Positions 1 through 8,278 of a DNA stretch of 64,000 nucleotides are shown piece by piece (within the stretch, counting starts at the first letter, position 1; every line of letters begins with the position of its first letter). The notes under the pieces are model-generated. The model was not told the DNA's origin. It did no database searches and saw only the letters and a program-made list of their open reading frames with translations. The DNA is from Gramella sp. MAR_2010_147 (GTDB taxonomy: Bacteria > Bacteroidota > Bacteroidia > Flavobacteriales > Flavobacteriaceae), in assembly GCF_900105135.1 (NCBI RefSeq), contig NZ_LT629741.1, positions 434,001 to 498,000 on the forward strand, written 5' to 3'. The position numbers and the translations under genes are program-made.

Positions 1-1
1 T

Positions 2-2215
2 GGCGGATTGATCATAGGTTTTAACTGGATGGCCTGTAAAGGGCCGGCGGAAGAAGGCAGCAAGGAAATGGCAATGCAAATGCCCGATGAATGGTTTGAA
101 CTAAACGGATATTTAAAAATAGGAGATAATGGGATTGTCACTATTTATTCTCCCAATCCGGAGATAGGTCAGAATGTGAAGACTTCCATGCCTATGATCG
201 TAGCTGAAGAACTGGATGTAGACTGGAATAATGTGGTCGTAGAACAAGCTCCGCTCAATACAGAAGTTTTTACTCGTCAGCTTGCGGGAGGAAGCCAGTC
301 TATTCGCCAAGGATGGGAATCCTTAAGAACTGCAGGGGCTACAGCAAAACAAATGCTCTTAACTGCAGCTGCAAAAAAATGGGAAGTTCCGGTTTCTGAA
401 CTTTCAGTAGCAGATGGGATAATAAAGCATGCGAATAGCGATAAATCTATAGGTTATGGTGAGATCGCCAAAGCTGCAGTAGATGTGGAGATCCCTGAAG
501 AAGTTGAGTTAAAAGACAATGATAGTTTTAAAATTATAGGAACATCCCGTAAAAATGTGGATGCTAAGAAAATAGTGACCGGCCAGCCGCTTTATGGTCT
601 GGATACTTATAAAGACGGGATGCTTATCGCTATGATCGTGCAACCTCCCGCTTTCGGTATGGAATTCAAATCCATGGACGACGAAAAGGTGAAGGAGATG
701 CCGGGGATAAAAGATGTTTTTACCATAGACACCTATCCCGAAGATATGGAAAAGGAATGGAGTGATGTGGGAGCTTTTTCTAAACTGGTTGTTGTGGTAG
801 GTGAATCTACCTGGCAGGTGATGCAGGCTAAAAAAGAGTTGAAGGTAGAATGGGATCTAAATCCCGAACTAACCAAAGAAATTGAGATCCTGGAGAAATC
901 TGCTGGAATGGATGATGCCAGCGGATTAGAAAGCAGTGGGATCCATGCTTCATTAATGGCCGGAGTGGGTTCTAAAAAATCTGAAATAATAAGAAGGGAT
1001 GGCGATCCTGAAAAAGCATTTAAAAATGCCGCTCGTGTAATTGAACGTTCGTATACCTGCCCGTTTCTTGCGCATAATTGTATGGAACCAATGAACTTTT
1101 TTGCAGATGTTAGCGGTGGTAAAGCTCAATTATTGGGTCCTATCCAAACTCCGGAATATGCCGAAAAAAGCATCAATAAACGCTTAGGATTTGATCTTGA
1201 GAATATAGACATTCAAATGACCCGTATGGGTGGTGGATTTGGTCGCAGGCTGTATGGTCACTTTTTAGTGGAAGCTGCAGTGATTTCTGAAAAAATGGGA
1301 GCTCCAATAAAACTTGTGTATTCAAGAGAGGATGACATGACCAATGGTGTGTACCGCCCGGCCTATCATGTAACCTATCGTGCAGCCCTTGATGCTAGTA
1401 ATAAGCTGACGGCTTTTCATGTAAATGCGGGAGGAATTCCTGAAAGTCCGCTTTTTGCTAATCGATTTCCGGCAGGAGCTTTAGATAATTATCTAGCTGA
1501 AAGCTGGTCGTTGAATTCTAATATTTCTGTGGGTGCATTTAGGGCACCTCGTTCCAATTTTATTGCCGGGGCTGAACAATCATTTTTGGATGAACTTGCA
1601 GAAGAAATGGGAGAAGATCCTATTCAATTCAGACTGGATATGCTGGAACGTGCAGGAAATGATCCTGTGGGAGAAGAAAATGACTATGATGCCGCCCGTT
1701 ATGCAGGTGTATTAAAAATGGCTCGTGATAAATCTGGATGGACTAATAACAATTCCGGCCTAAGTCGCGGCGTTTCTGCTTACTATTGCCATAATTCCTA
1801 TGTGGCCCAGATTCTTGATATGTCAGTAAAAAACAACGAACCTTTAATAGATAAAGTGACCTGTGCGGTAGACTGCGGAATTGTGGTAAATCCCGATGCG
1901 GCTAAAAATATGGTAGAGGGTGGAACCATAGACGGAATTGGCCATGCCCTTTACAGCGAAATGACCTTTGAAGATGGAGTACCACAACAGAGTAATTTTG
2001 ATAAATACAGGCTCATACGTCACAAAGAAGCGCCAAAAAAGGTGGATGTTCATTTTGTTGATAATGGTATAGACCCTACAGGTTTAGGGGAACCACCTTT
2101 TCCACCTATTCAGGGGGCTTTGGCAAATGCACTTTATAAGGCAACCGGAAAAAGATTTTATAAGCAGCCATTTATAAATGAACTGAAAACAAGCAGCCAG
2201 GATTTGAAAACCTGA
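2..2215 (+). CDS. Molybdopterin dehydrogenase large subunit (IorB-like), 5'-partial
   Basis: This is a large, molybdenum-binding subunit of the xanthine dehydrogenase/aldehyde oxidase family, closest in style to isoquinoline 1-oxidoreductase beta subunit (IorB). It would hydroxylate an aromatic or aldehyde substrate using Moco. The frame is open to the left edge, reading Gly-Gly before the first possible TTG at 8, so the true start lies upstream. The hydrophobic stretch ending in Met-Ala-Cys at the left edge looks like the end of a Tat or lipoprotein signal. Numbering from base 8, the Moco-binding GGGFGRR is at about 408-414 and the family's catalytic glutamate is E695 in GLGEPPFPP. The C-terminus is complete. 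A small 2Fe-2S partner (IorA) would be expected upstream of the window. The genes that follow make and insert its cofactor. The physiological substrate cannot be told from sequence. Confidence 0.9.
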   Translation, partial: GGLIIGFNWMACKGPAEEGSKEMAMQMPDEWFELNGYLKIGDNGIVTIYSPNPEIGQNVKTSMPMIVAEELDVDWNNVVVEQAPLNTEVFTRQLAGGSQSIRQGWESLRTAGATAKQMLLTAAAKKWEVPVSELSVADGIIKHANSDKSIGYGEIAKAAVDVEIPEEVELKDNDSFKIIGTSRKNVDAKKIVTGQPLYGLDTYKDGMLIAMIVQPPAFGMEFKSMDDEKVKEMPGIKDVFTIDTYPEDMEKEWSDVGAFSKLVVVVGESTWQVMQAKKELKVEWDLNPELTKEIEILEKSAGMDDASGLESSGIHASLMAGVGSKKSEIIRRDGDPEKAFKNAARVIERSYTCPFLAHNCMEPMNFFADVSGGKAQLLGPIQTPEYAEKSINKRLGFDLENIDIQMTRMGGGFGRRLYGHFLVEAAVISEKMGAPIKLVYSREDDMTNGVYRPAYHVTYRAALDASNKLTAFHVNAGGIPESPLFANRFPAGALDNYLAESWSLNSNISVGAFRAPRSNFIAGAEQSFLDELAEEMGEDPIQFRLDMLERAGNDPVGEENDYDAARYAGVLKMARDKSGWTNNNSGLSRGVSAYYCHNSYVAQILDMSVKNNEPLIDKVTCAVDCGIVVNPDAAKNMVEGGTIDGIGHALYSEMTFEDGVPQQSNFDKYRLIRHKEAPKKVDVHFVDNGIDPTGLGEPPFPPIQGALANALYKATGKRFYKQPFINELKTSSQDLKT

Positions 2216-2232
2216 CAGTATCATTTTCGAGT

Positions 2233-2571
2233 ATGAAAAAGATCAAATTTAAATGCTGGATTGAAGATAATAATGAGAAGTTTTATGGGCCGGGTCCCAA
2301 TGAGCTTTTAAAGAGAATTCAAAGTGAAGGTTCCCTTTCTAAAGCTGCTGAGCAAATGCATATGTCTTATAAAAAGGCCTGGGAAATGGTTCAGCGTTTA
2401 AACCATCATTCAGATGAACCTTTGGTGATTCTGAAAAAAGGCGGGCAGCACGGAGGTGGTGCAGAAGTTACCCCTCATGCTATAATGATCATGGACCAAT
2501 ATGAAAGTCTTCAAAAGAAGTTGGCAGAATTGATTGATGAGGAAGAGAATTTATTAAAGATTTTGAAATAG
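2233..2571 (+). CDS. ModE-type winged-helix regulator, DNA-binding domain only
   Basis: A 112-residue protein matching the N-terminal DNA-binding domain of the molybdate regulator ModE. The helix-turn-helix lies around residues 25-55 (GSLSKAAEQMHMSYKKAWEM), and the wing carries the typical LVILKKGGQHGGGAEVTP stretch. Canonical ModE is about 260 residues and has C-terminal TOBE domains that bind molybdate. These are absent, so the signal it senses is unknown. It starts 17 bases after the dehydrogenase gene and is probably cotranscribed with it. A 28-bp ModE-box-like palindrome sits just downstream (2609-2636), between this gene and the Moco biosynthesis genes. It is therefore a natural candidate for local control of the cluster. 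Confidence 0.85.
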   Translation: MKKIKFKCWIEDNNEKFYGPGPNELLKRIQSEGSLSKAAEQMHMSYKKAWEMVQRLNHHSDEPLVILKKGGQHGGGAEVTPHAIMIMDQYESLQKKLAELIDEEENLLKILK

Positions 2572-2608
2572 GTTTTAAGCCGAGCATTTAACCGGTATGA
2601 ATTTACAG

Positions 2609-2636
2609 ATCGATATATTTATGAATACATAACGCT
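2609..2636. promoter_or_regulatory. ModE-box-like operator
   Basis: Two half-sites, ATCGATATATT and TACATAACGCT, are separated by six bases. The remembered enterobacterial consensus is ATCGCTATATA-N6-TATATAACGAT, and 18 of its 22 fixed positions match. The right half contains TACATAACG, which as I recall is also in the E. coli modA operator. It ends 4 bases before the ATG of the cysteine desulfurase gene and overlaps a possible -7 box (TATATTTA, 2613-2620), so binding should block initiation there. The adjacent ModE-type gene supports the reading. Binding itself is inference. Confidence 0.7.
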
Positions 2637-2640
2637 CTTA

Positions 2641-3795
2641 ATGAGAAATAATAAGAAGATATATCTTGATTACAATGCCACCACACCTGTTGATAAAAGG
2701 GTTGTCGAAGCTATGTTGCCATATTTTACTGAAAATTTTGGTAATGCAAGCAGTGATCATTTTTCGGGCTGGGATGCCAGGGAAGGTGCTGAGCTTGCAA
2801 GGGAACAAATTTCAAACCTACTGAACTGTAAACCTACCGGGATTACGTTCACTTCGGGAGCTACGGAGGCCGCAAACCTCGCTTTGTTTGGGTTTTGCGA
2901 AAGCAACAGATCTAAAGGAAATCATATTATTACCTGTAAAACGGAACATAAAGCTATTCTGGATTGCATGCAGGCGCTGGAAAATCAAGGTTTTGAGGTG
3001 ACTTATTTAGAGGTCGATTCCGAGGGAAATATCGATTTGAAGGAATTAGAAAACGCTATTTCTCAGGAAACTATACTGGTATGTTTGATGCTTGCCAATA
3101 ATGAAACAGGTCTTATCCATCCAATGAAAGAGATTGAAAGAATTGTTCATCAAAAAGGAGTGAAATTAATGAGCGATATCACTCAGGCGGTGGGAAAAAT
3201 TCCGGTTGATGTCAAAAAATTGAATTTAGATATTGCGGTATGTTCTTCTCATAAATTGTATGGTCCTAAAGGAGTTGGAGCACTATATATCAATAAAAAG
3301 AATGATGTGATGATAGGTCAAACTGTATTTGGTGGCCGTCAGGAAAAAGGAATTCGTCCGGGAACTTTAAATGTTCCGGGAATTGTTGGTTTTGGAAAAG
3401 CTGCAGAAATTGCTTTTTCTGAGATGGAAGCTGATTCCAAAAATGTATCTGAATTGCGAAAAAGAATGGAAGTGCTTTTAGCTGAAATTGAAACAACTGC
3501 AGTTAATTCAAATAAATCAAACAGGTTGCCAAATACTACAAATATAACCTTCAATAATATTGATGGAAATCAGCTGCTTCGAAGATTGAACAAATTAGCT
3601 GTTTCTCGCAGTTCAGCCTGTACTTCAAATACTATCAATCCATCGCATGTATTAACGGCAATGGGAAAAAACAAACACCAGGCTTTATCATCTTTAAGAA
3701 TAAGCCTTGGAAAAAATACAAGTTTAGAAGATATCGAATTCGCAGTTTCTGAAATTCAAAAAACAGTTGATCAATTAAAAACTGCAACAGTATGA
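2641..3795 (+). CDS. Cysteine desulfurase (NifS/IscS family)
   Basis: PLP enzyme that takes sulfur from L-cysteine as an enzyme-bound persulfide. The 384-residue length is normal. It begins with YLDYNATTPVD. The PLP lysine is K205 in SSHKLYGPKG and the persulfide cysteine is C327 in SRSSACTSN. The longer group-I style Cys loop suggests it hands sulfur to a partner. It sits directly before xdhC, mocA, moaD, the moeB-rhodanese gene and moaE. Its sulfur is therefore probably meant for the MoaD thiocarboxylate (through the rhodanese domain) or for the terminal sulfido ligand of a xanthine-oxidase-type Moco. This link is inferred from position; a general Fe-S role cannot be excluded. Its stop overlaps the next start by 4 bases. 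Confidence 0.92.
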   Translation: MRNNKKIYLDYNATTPVDKRVVEAMLPYFTENFGNASSDHFSGWDAREGAELAREQISNLLNCKPTGITFTSGATEAANLALFGFCESNRSKGNHIITCKTEHKAILDCMQALENQGFEVTYLEVDSEGNIDLKELENAISQETILVCLMLANNETGLIHPMKEIERIVHQKGVKLMSDITQAVGKIPVDVKKLNLDIAVCSSHKLYGPKGVGALYINKKNDVMIGQTVFGGRQEKGIRPGTLNVPGIVGFGKAAEIAFSEMEADSKNVSELRKRMEVLLAEIETTAVNSNKSNRLPNTTNITFNNIDGNQLLRRLNKLAVSRSSACTSNTINPSHVLTAMGKNKHQALSSLRISLGKNTSLEDIEFAVSEIQKTVDQLKTATV

Positions 3796-4946
3796 GAGAA
3801 TTGGAGATGATCATCGCAAGATATAATTCACTAAAAGTATCTGGAACTGACTGTGTTTTGGCCACTCTTGTGCATATTGAAGGTTCATCTTACCGAAATG
3901 CGGGCGCTAGAATGCTGGTAGATGAATTTGGGAATATTACCGGAGCTATTAGTGGTGGTTGCCTGGAAGGAGATGCACTTCAAAAAGCTTTACACGCTTT
4001 ACATCAGCAAAAAAACAAATTGATCACTTATGATACCAGTGATGAGGATGATGCGGTTATAGGTGCACAATTAGGTTGCAATGGAGTTATCCAGGTTTTA
4101 TTTGAGCCTTTAGATTATAAGGATCATTTAAACCCCTGCGAACTGCTGAAAAAAGTAATTACGCAGGCACATTCATTGGCAATTGTGGTACAATTCAATT
4201 TAGAAAGATCAAAAGATCAGCCTGGAACAATTTTACTGGTTGATAAAAATTTGAGATACACTGGAAAACCACCAGATGAAGATCCATTAGGTCTTATTTT
4301 GAATCAGGCTGAAATCACACTCGAGAATAATAGAAATCGGTTTGCTGAATTTTCAAAGGACGGTGAAAAGCAGCAGCTATTTATTCAGAATTATGAACCT
4401 CCGGTAAAATTAATTCTGGTAGGAGCCGGAAATGATGCACAGATATTAGCTAAACAAGCTGATCTTCTTGGCTGGGAAGTGATCGTTACCGATGGAAGAC
4501 CAACACATGCTAATAAAGATCGCTTTGCTGGTTCATGTCAGGTAATTATTACTAAACCTGAAGAAACACTGGAAAATATTCAGATTGATGATCGAAGTTG
4601 TTTCGTCCTGATGAGCCATAATTATAATTATGACCTGTCAGTTCTGAAAATATTATTGAATGAAGAGCAGATACCATATATAGGAATTCTTGGTCCTTTA
4701 AAAAAGTATAAAAGAATGCTCGAGGATTTAGAGAACGAAGCTTATGATCCTGGCGAGAAAACTTTAGCAAAGATCCATGCCCCGGTTGGGCTCGAAATCG
4801 GTGCCGAAACCCCGGCGGAAATCGGACTTTCCATATTAGCTGAAATACAAACTGTAATTACTAAAACAAGTGCAAGACCCTTAAGAGAAAAGTTGGGCCC
4901 GATACACGAAAAAAAGAACAATCAATTTAAGCAGGTAGAAATTTGA
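3792..4946 (+). CDS. xdhC: XdhC/CoxI family Moco maturation protein
   Basis: A 384-residue XdhC-type protein. Members bind Moco, protect it during terminal sulfuration, and insert it into xanthine-dehydrogenase-like apoenzymes. The N-terminal XdhC/CoxI domain is seen in HIEGSSYRNAGARMLV and the nearby AISGGCLEGD. The C-terminal Rossmann part begins around residue 205 with LILVGAGNDAQILAK. The start ATG overlaps the stop of the cysteine desulfurase gene (ATGA), a sign of translational coupling and of a working sulfurase-chaperone pair. The likely client is the dehydrogenase subunit at the left edge. Confidence 0.9.
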   Translation: MRELEMIIARYNSLKVSGTDCVLATLVHIEGSSYRNAGARMLVDEFGNITGAISGGCLEGDALQKALHALHQQKNKLITYDTSDEDDAVIGAQLGCNGVIQVLFEPLDYKDHLNPCELLKKVITQAHSLAIVVQFNLERSKDQPGTILLVDKNLRYTGKPPDEDPLGLILNQAEITLENNRNRFAEFSKDGEKQQLFIQNYEPPVKLILVGAGNDAQILAKQADLLGWEVIVTDGRPTHANKDRFAGSCQVIITKPEETLENIQIDDRSCFVLMSHNYNYDLSVLKILLNEEQIPYIGILGPLKKYKRMLEDLENEAYDPGEKTLAKIHAPVGLEIGAETPAEIGLSILAEIQTVITKTSARPLREKLGPIHEKKNNQFKQVEI

Positions 4947-5551
4947 TACAACATGCTAAAATAGGGGTGGTGATTCTTGCTGCAGGTTCTTCCAGCAGAC
5001 TTGGTTATGCGAAGCAATTGGTTGAATTTAATGGGAAATCATTATTACAAAATGCGATAGATACTTCATGTTCAATTGGTTTTAAAACCAACATATTACT
5101 TCTGGGAGCAAGAGCAGAAGAGATAATAAGTAGTATAGACCCTAAGGACTTTGAGATCGTGATCAATAAGCAATGGAGAGAGGGAATGTCTGGCAGTATT
5201 AAAGAAGCTTTGAACAGGTCGCTGGAATTATACCAAGATCTGCAACATTTACTGATTCTTGTATCAGATCAGCCCTTCATTTGCAAAGAATCATTAGAGA
5301 AACTAATTGAAGTTCAGTTGAAAAGCAAAAGTCCGGCTACTTTTTCAGAGTATGTCGGTAATGTTGGAGTTCCTGCAATTTTTTCAGCGGAGGTTTTTCC
5401 ATATTTAAATGAATTGAAGGGAGACCAGGGAGCGAAAAAACTAATTATGGATCATAAAATTGATTTCAAGACCGTAAAATTTGAAAAGGGAAATTTTGAT
5501 GTGGATACGCAGGAAGATGTAGAATTATTAAAAAAGATGAAAAACGAATGA
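4943..5551 (+). CDS. MocA/MobA-like molybdopterin nucleotidyltransferase
   Basis: A 202-residue NTP-transferase (MobA-like fold). The N-terminal VVILAAGSSSRLGYAKQ is the nucleotide-binding signature of MocA/MobA enzymes, and DQPF near residue 110 fits the metal-binding region. The family attaches CMP or GMP to molybdopterin. Xanthine-oxidase-type enzymes usually use the CMP form, and the gene follows xdhC, so a MocA role is likely. No in-frame ATG precedes the LAAG motif. The chosen start is TTG at 4943, which overlaps the xdhC stop (TTGA). Specificity for CTP or GTP is not proven by sequence. Confidence 0.82.
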   Translation: MIQHAKIGVVILAAGSSSRLGYAKQLVEFNGKSLLQNAIDTSCSIGFKTNILLLGARAEEIISSIDPKDFEIVINKQWREGMSGSIKEALNRSLELYQDLQHLLILVSDQPFICKESLEKLIEVQLKSKSPATFSEYVGNVGVPAIFSAEVFPYLNELKGDQGAKKLIMDHKIDFKTVKFEKGNFDVDTQEDVELLKKMKNE

Positions 5552-5784
5552 AAGTAAGGGTGAAATATTTTGGGATGATCGCAGAATCAGCTGGCAGAAA
5601 TGAAGAAATTCTGGAGCTGGAACAGGGATTTTCACTTAAAAAGCTAAAGAATCAACAGGTTCAGAAATATCAGATCATTGATCCAGATTCGGTACAGCTT
5701 GCGGTAAATCAAAATTTAAATAAGGAAGTTGAACTAAAAGATGGCGATGAGGTCGCGTTTTTACCGCCATTTGCCGGAGGATAA
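5548..5784 (+). CDS. moaD: Molybdopterin synthase sulfur carrier subunit MoaD
   Basis: A 78-residue ubiquitin-fold protein that ends in the Gly-Gly tail (PPFAGG) required for adenylation and thiocarboxylation. It carries sulfur to MoaE in the conversion of cyclic pyranopterin monophosphate to molybdopterin. The N-terminus (VRVKYFGMIAESAGR) and the GDEVAFLPP stretch before the tail are typical of MoaD. The start overlaps the upstream stop by 4 bases (ATGA), and its TAA shares a base with the next ATG. It is thus tightly coupled to the MoeB-like activator that adenylates it. Confidence 0.92.
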   Translation: MKVRVKYFGMIAESAGRNEEILELEQGFSLKKLKNQQVQKYQIIDPDSVQLAVNQNLNKEVELKDGDEVAFLPPFAGG

Positions 5785-6809
5785 TGAGATACGACAGACA
5801 GATAAAATTAGATGAAGTTGGAGTTGCTGGACAGGAAAAACTCCAGAAAGCCAGTGTACTGATTGTTGGTGTTGGTGGCCTTGGCTGTCCTGCTGCACAG
5901 TATTTGGCGGGAGCTGGGATAGGTAGAATTGGACTGATAGACCATGACCGGATTTCCCTGTCTAATCTTCATAGACAGTTATTGTTTACTGAGGAGGATA
6001 TAGGAAAATCAAAAGCGGCTGTGGCGAAACAACGGCTTCAAATGATCAATTCAAAACTGGAAATTGATGTTTTCCAGGAATCATTAAATGTGGATAATGC
6101 TGAAAATCTATTTCAGTTATATGATATTATCCTTGATGGCACAGACAATTTTGAAACAAAATATTTGATCAATGATGCCTGTGTTTTAGCTGGAAAACCC
6201 TGGGTGTACGCTTCAATTTATAAGAATGAAGGGCAGCTTTCAGTGTTTAATTATCAGGAAGGACCTTCTTATCGATGCCTTTTTCCAAAGACAACAAAAC
6301 AAAATATAAGCTGTGAAGAGACTGGTGTTCTTGGTGTTACACCAGGAATTTTTGGTATCATGCAGGCCGCGGAAATTTTAAAGATAATCCTGGGAGCAGG
6401 AAATGTTCTTTCGGGAAAATTGAAACTGATAAATATTTTATCTGCTCAGGATCAAATCTTATCAATTTCAAAGCGACCGGAGGAGATCGAAAAGATCAAA
6501 AATCACGGAATCATTCCGATGACGATTGAATGCAAAATTTATGATGAGACAAAAATTTTCCTGGATATTAGGGAGATTTTTGAGCAACCAAAGGTTATTT
6601 CAGAAAAAGTTATTCAGATTCCGCTGAGTGAACTTGAAGATCGCTTTGAGGAAATTCCAAAGCAGGAAGAAGTTCTGGTCTTTTGCCAGTCGGGGAAACG
6701 AAGTAAAAAAGTAGTGGATCTATTAAGCACAGCATTCGACTTTAAAAATCTAATAAACGTAGAAGGAGGAGTAGAAACAATTTTACAGAAGGACTATGCT
6801 GAAGACTAA
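5784..6809 (+). CDS. moeB: MoeB/ThiF-family adenylyltransferase with C-terminal rhodanese domain
   Basis: A 341-residue E1-like enzyme expected to adenylate the C-terminal glycine of MoaD. The Rossmann ATP-binding region is VLIVGVGGLGCPAAQYLAGA (about residues 26-45), followed by DHDRISLSNLHRQ. The C-terminal rhodanese domain has the loop CQSGKRS with candidate persulfide cysteine C301, so activation and sulfur transfer sit on one chain, as in MOCS3-type proteins. Oddity: E. coli MoeB binds zinc with two CxxC pairs. Here the first is SYRC (C165, one cysteine lost) and no second pair is evident, so the zinc site looks lost. The start ATG overlaps the moaD stop (TAATG). A ThiF role in thiamin synthesis is possible but less likely in this operon. 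Confidence 0.88.
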   Translation: MRYDRQIKLDEVGVAGQEKLQKASVLIVGVGGLGCPAAQYLAGAGIGRIGLIDHDRISLSNLHRQLLFTEEDIGKSKAAVAKQRLQMINSKLEIDVFQESLNVDNAENLFQLYDIILDGTDNFETKYLINDACVLAGKPWVYASIYKNEGQLSVFNYQEGPSYRCLFPKTTKQNISCEETGVLGVTPGIFGIMQAAEILKIILGAGNVLSGKLKLINILSAQDQILSISKRPEEIEKIKNHGIIPMTIECKIYDETKIFLDIREIFEQPKVISEKVIQIPLSELEDRFEEIPKQEEVLVFCQSGKRSKKVVDLLSTAFDFKNLINVEGGVETILQKDYAED

Positions 6810-6826
6810 TTATGTGTTTGCTAAAT

Positions 6827-6899
6827 CATACTGAACTTGTTTCAGCATCTATTTGGAGGCCGATTCAAAGAAAATCCCTGAAATAAATTGAGGACGACA
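6827..6899. repeat. Dispersed hairpin-pair element, copy 1
   Basis: It lies in the 119-base gap between the moeB-like gene and moaE. The left arm contains CTGAACTTGTTTCAG (6831-6845), the right arm CCTGAAATAAATTGAGG (6877-6893). The two arms are imperfect reverse complements, and each also folds alone into a small hairpin. A better-preserved copy is at 29882-29964 and a lone arm at 30679-30703. As it sits inside an operon, it could be an mRNA processing or partial termination site; that is inference. Confidence 0.65.
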
Positions 6900-6928
6900 G
6901 AAAATATAGAATGATATAAGAAAGATAA

Positions 6929-7381
6929 ATGGATAAGAAAGATAAGAAGAAACCAAAAAAAGTATTCGTTCATGGGGGCATTCCACCGGAAAAGATCGCC
7001 ACTTCCATAGCGAATCATCAATCAAAGACTAATATAGGTGCTCATAGCATATTTCTTGGTCAGATAAGAGCTGATGAAATTGATGGAAAAACGGTAAGTG
7101 GCATAGATTATTCAGCTTACGAAGAAATGGCTGAAAGCGTTTTTCATGAGATAAGAGAGTCAGCTTTTGCGAAATTTGATATTACCTGCGCTCATATTTA
7201 CCATAGCCTGGGAGCAGTGAGAACTGGTGAAATATGTCTTTTTGTGTTTACTTCTTCTGTCCACAGGAAAATAGCCATAGAAGCTTGTAATCATTTTGTA
7301 GAAGAGATCAAGACAAAAGTACCCATTTTCGGAAAAGAGATTTTCGAAGATGAAACTCACCAATGGAAAGTAAATAAATAG
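6929..7381 (+). CDS. moaE: Molybdopterin synthase catalytic subunit MoaE
   Basis: A 150-residue MoaE, the large subunit of molybdopterin synthase that, with MoaD thiocarboxylate, inserts both dithiolene sulfurs. The core GAHSIFLGQIR, AYEEMAESVFHEI, HSLGAVRTGEI and the conserved KTKVPIFGKE segment are present. By alignment to E. coli MoaE the catalytic lysines correspond to K130 and about K136. A lysine-rich N-terminal extension (DKKDKKKPKKVF) precedes the fold and is unusual in its charge. It is separated from the upstream gene by a repeat element but abuts the moaCB start, which follows its stop directly. Confidence 0.93.
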   Translation: MDKKDKKKPKKVFVHGGIPPEKIATSIANHQSKTNIGAHSIFLGQIRADEIDGKTVSGIDYSAYEEMAESVFHEIRESAFAKFDITCAHIYHSLGAVRTGEICLFVFTSSVHRKIAIEACNHFVEEIKTKVPIFGKEIFEDETHQWKVNK

Positions 7382-8278
7382 ATGGTTGATATTACCCATA
7401 AAATAACGACACTTAGGGAAGCTACTGCGATTGCCGTGGTAAAAACTTCCAGTGCAAAAACGATCAAAGCGATTCAGGAAAACAGGGTTCCAAAAGGCAA
7501 TGTTTTTGAAATGGCGAAAGCCGCAGGATTACTGGGTGTTAAGAAAACTCCAGATCTCTTACCCGATTGTCATCCATTACCTATTGAATATACGGGGATC
7601 GAATATGAAATTAACGGTCTCGAGATCCAGATTTCGATGAAAGTCAAAACTATTTATAAGACAGGCGTGGAGGTAGAAGCCATGCATGGAGCTAGCATAG
7701 TGGCTTTGACGATGTATGACATGCTAAAGCCTATTGATAAGAATGTGGAGATAGGAACTATTAAACTTCTGAAAAAAAAGGGCGGGAAATCTTCCTTTAA
7801 AGTAAATACTGAAGGACTTACAGCAAAAATCATTGTTTGCTCTGATACGATTTCTAAAGGTAATGGCGAAGACAAAGCCGGGATAACGATTATTTCAAAA
7901 CTTGAAGAATTTGGAATAAAATCTGAAAAAGTCATTATTCCTGATGAAGCTGATGAAATACGTTCAGCATTAAATTCAGCAAAAGCCGATATCGTAATTT
8001 TTACGGGAGGAACCGGAGTTGGGCCACGCGATGTTACACCGGAAACTATAGAGCTCATGCTGGATCTAAAACTAAAAGGAGTTGAGGAGCAAATGCGAAA
8101 TTATGGACAGCAACGTATGCCATATGCAATGCTCTCAAGATCTGTAGCCGGACTTAAAGATGAAAAAGTAGTGCTGACACTGCCAGGATCTACCAAAGCA
8201 GCTACTGAATGTATGGATGCGATATTTCCGCATGTATTGCACGTTTTCAAAGTGATAGAAGGAAAGAGACATGATTAA
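7382..8278 (+). CDS. MoaC-MoaB fusion protein (cPMP synthase / MPT adenylyltransferase-like)
   Basis: A 298-residue two-domain protein. Residues 1 to about 150 are MoaC, which with MoaA makes cyclic pyranopterin monophosphate; conserved motifs are [10 protein letters not shown] and [19 protein letters not shown]. Residues from about 150 to the end are a MoaB/MogA-type domain ([37 protein letters not shown]) that adenylates molybdopterin before metal insertion by MoeA. An early and a late step of the pathway are thus joined. Such fusions are known in Bacteroidota. The gene begins right after the moaE stop and overlaps the moaA start by 8 bases. Confidence 0.92.
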   Translation: MVDITHKITTLREATAIAVVKTSSAKTIKAIQENRVPKGNVFEMAKAAGLLGVKKTPDLLPDCHPLPIEYTGIEYEINGLEIQISMKVKTIYKTGVEVEAMHGASIVALTMYDMLKPIDKNVEIGTIKLLKKKGGKSSFKVNTEGLTAKIIVCSDTISKGNGEDKAGITIISKLEEFGIKSEKVIIPDEADEIRSALNSAKADIVIFTGGTGVGPRDVTPETIELMLDLKLKGVEEQMRNYGQQRMPYAMLSRSVAGLKDEKVVLTLPGSTKAATECMDAIFPHVLHVFKVIEGKRHD

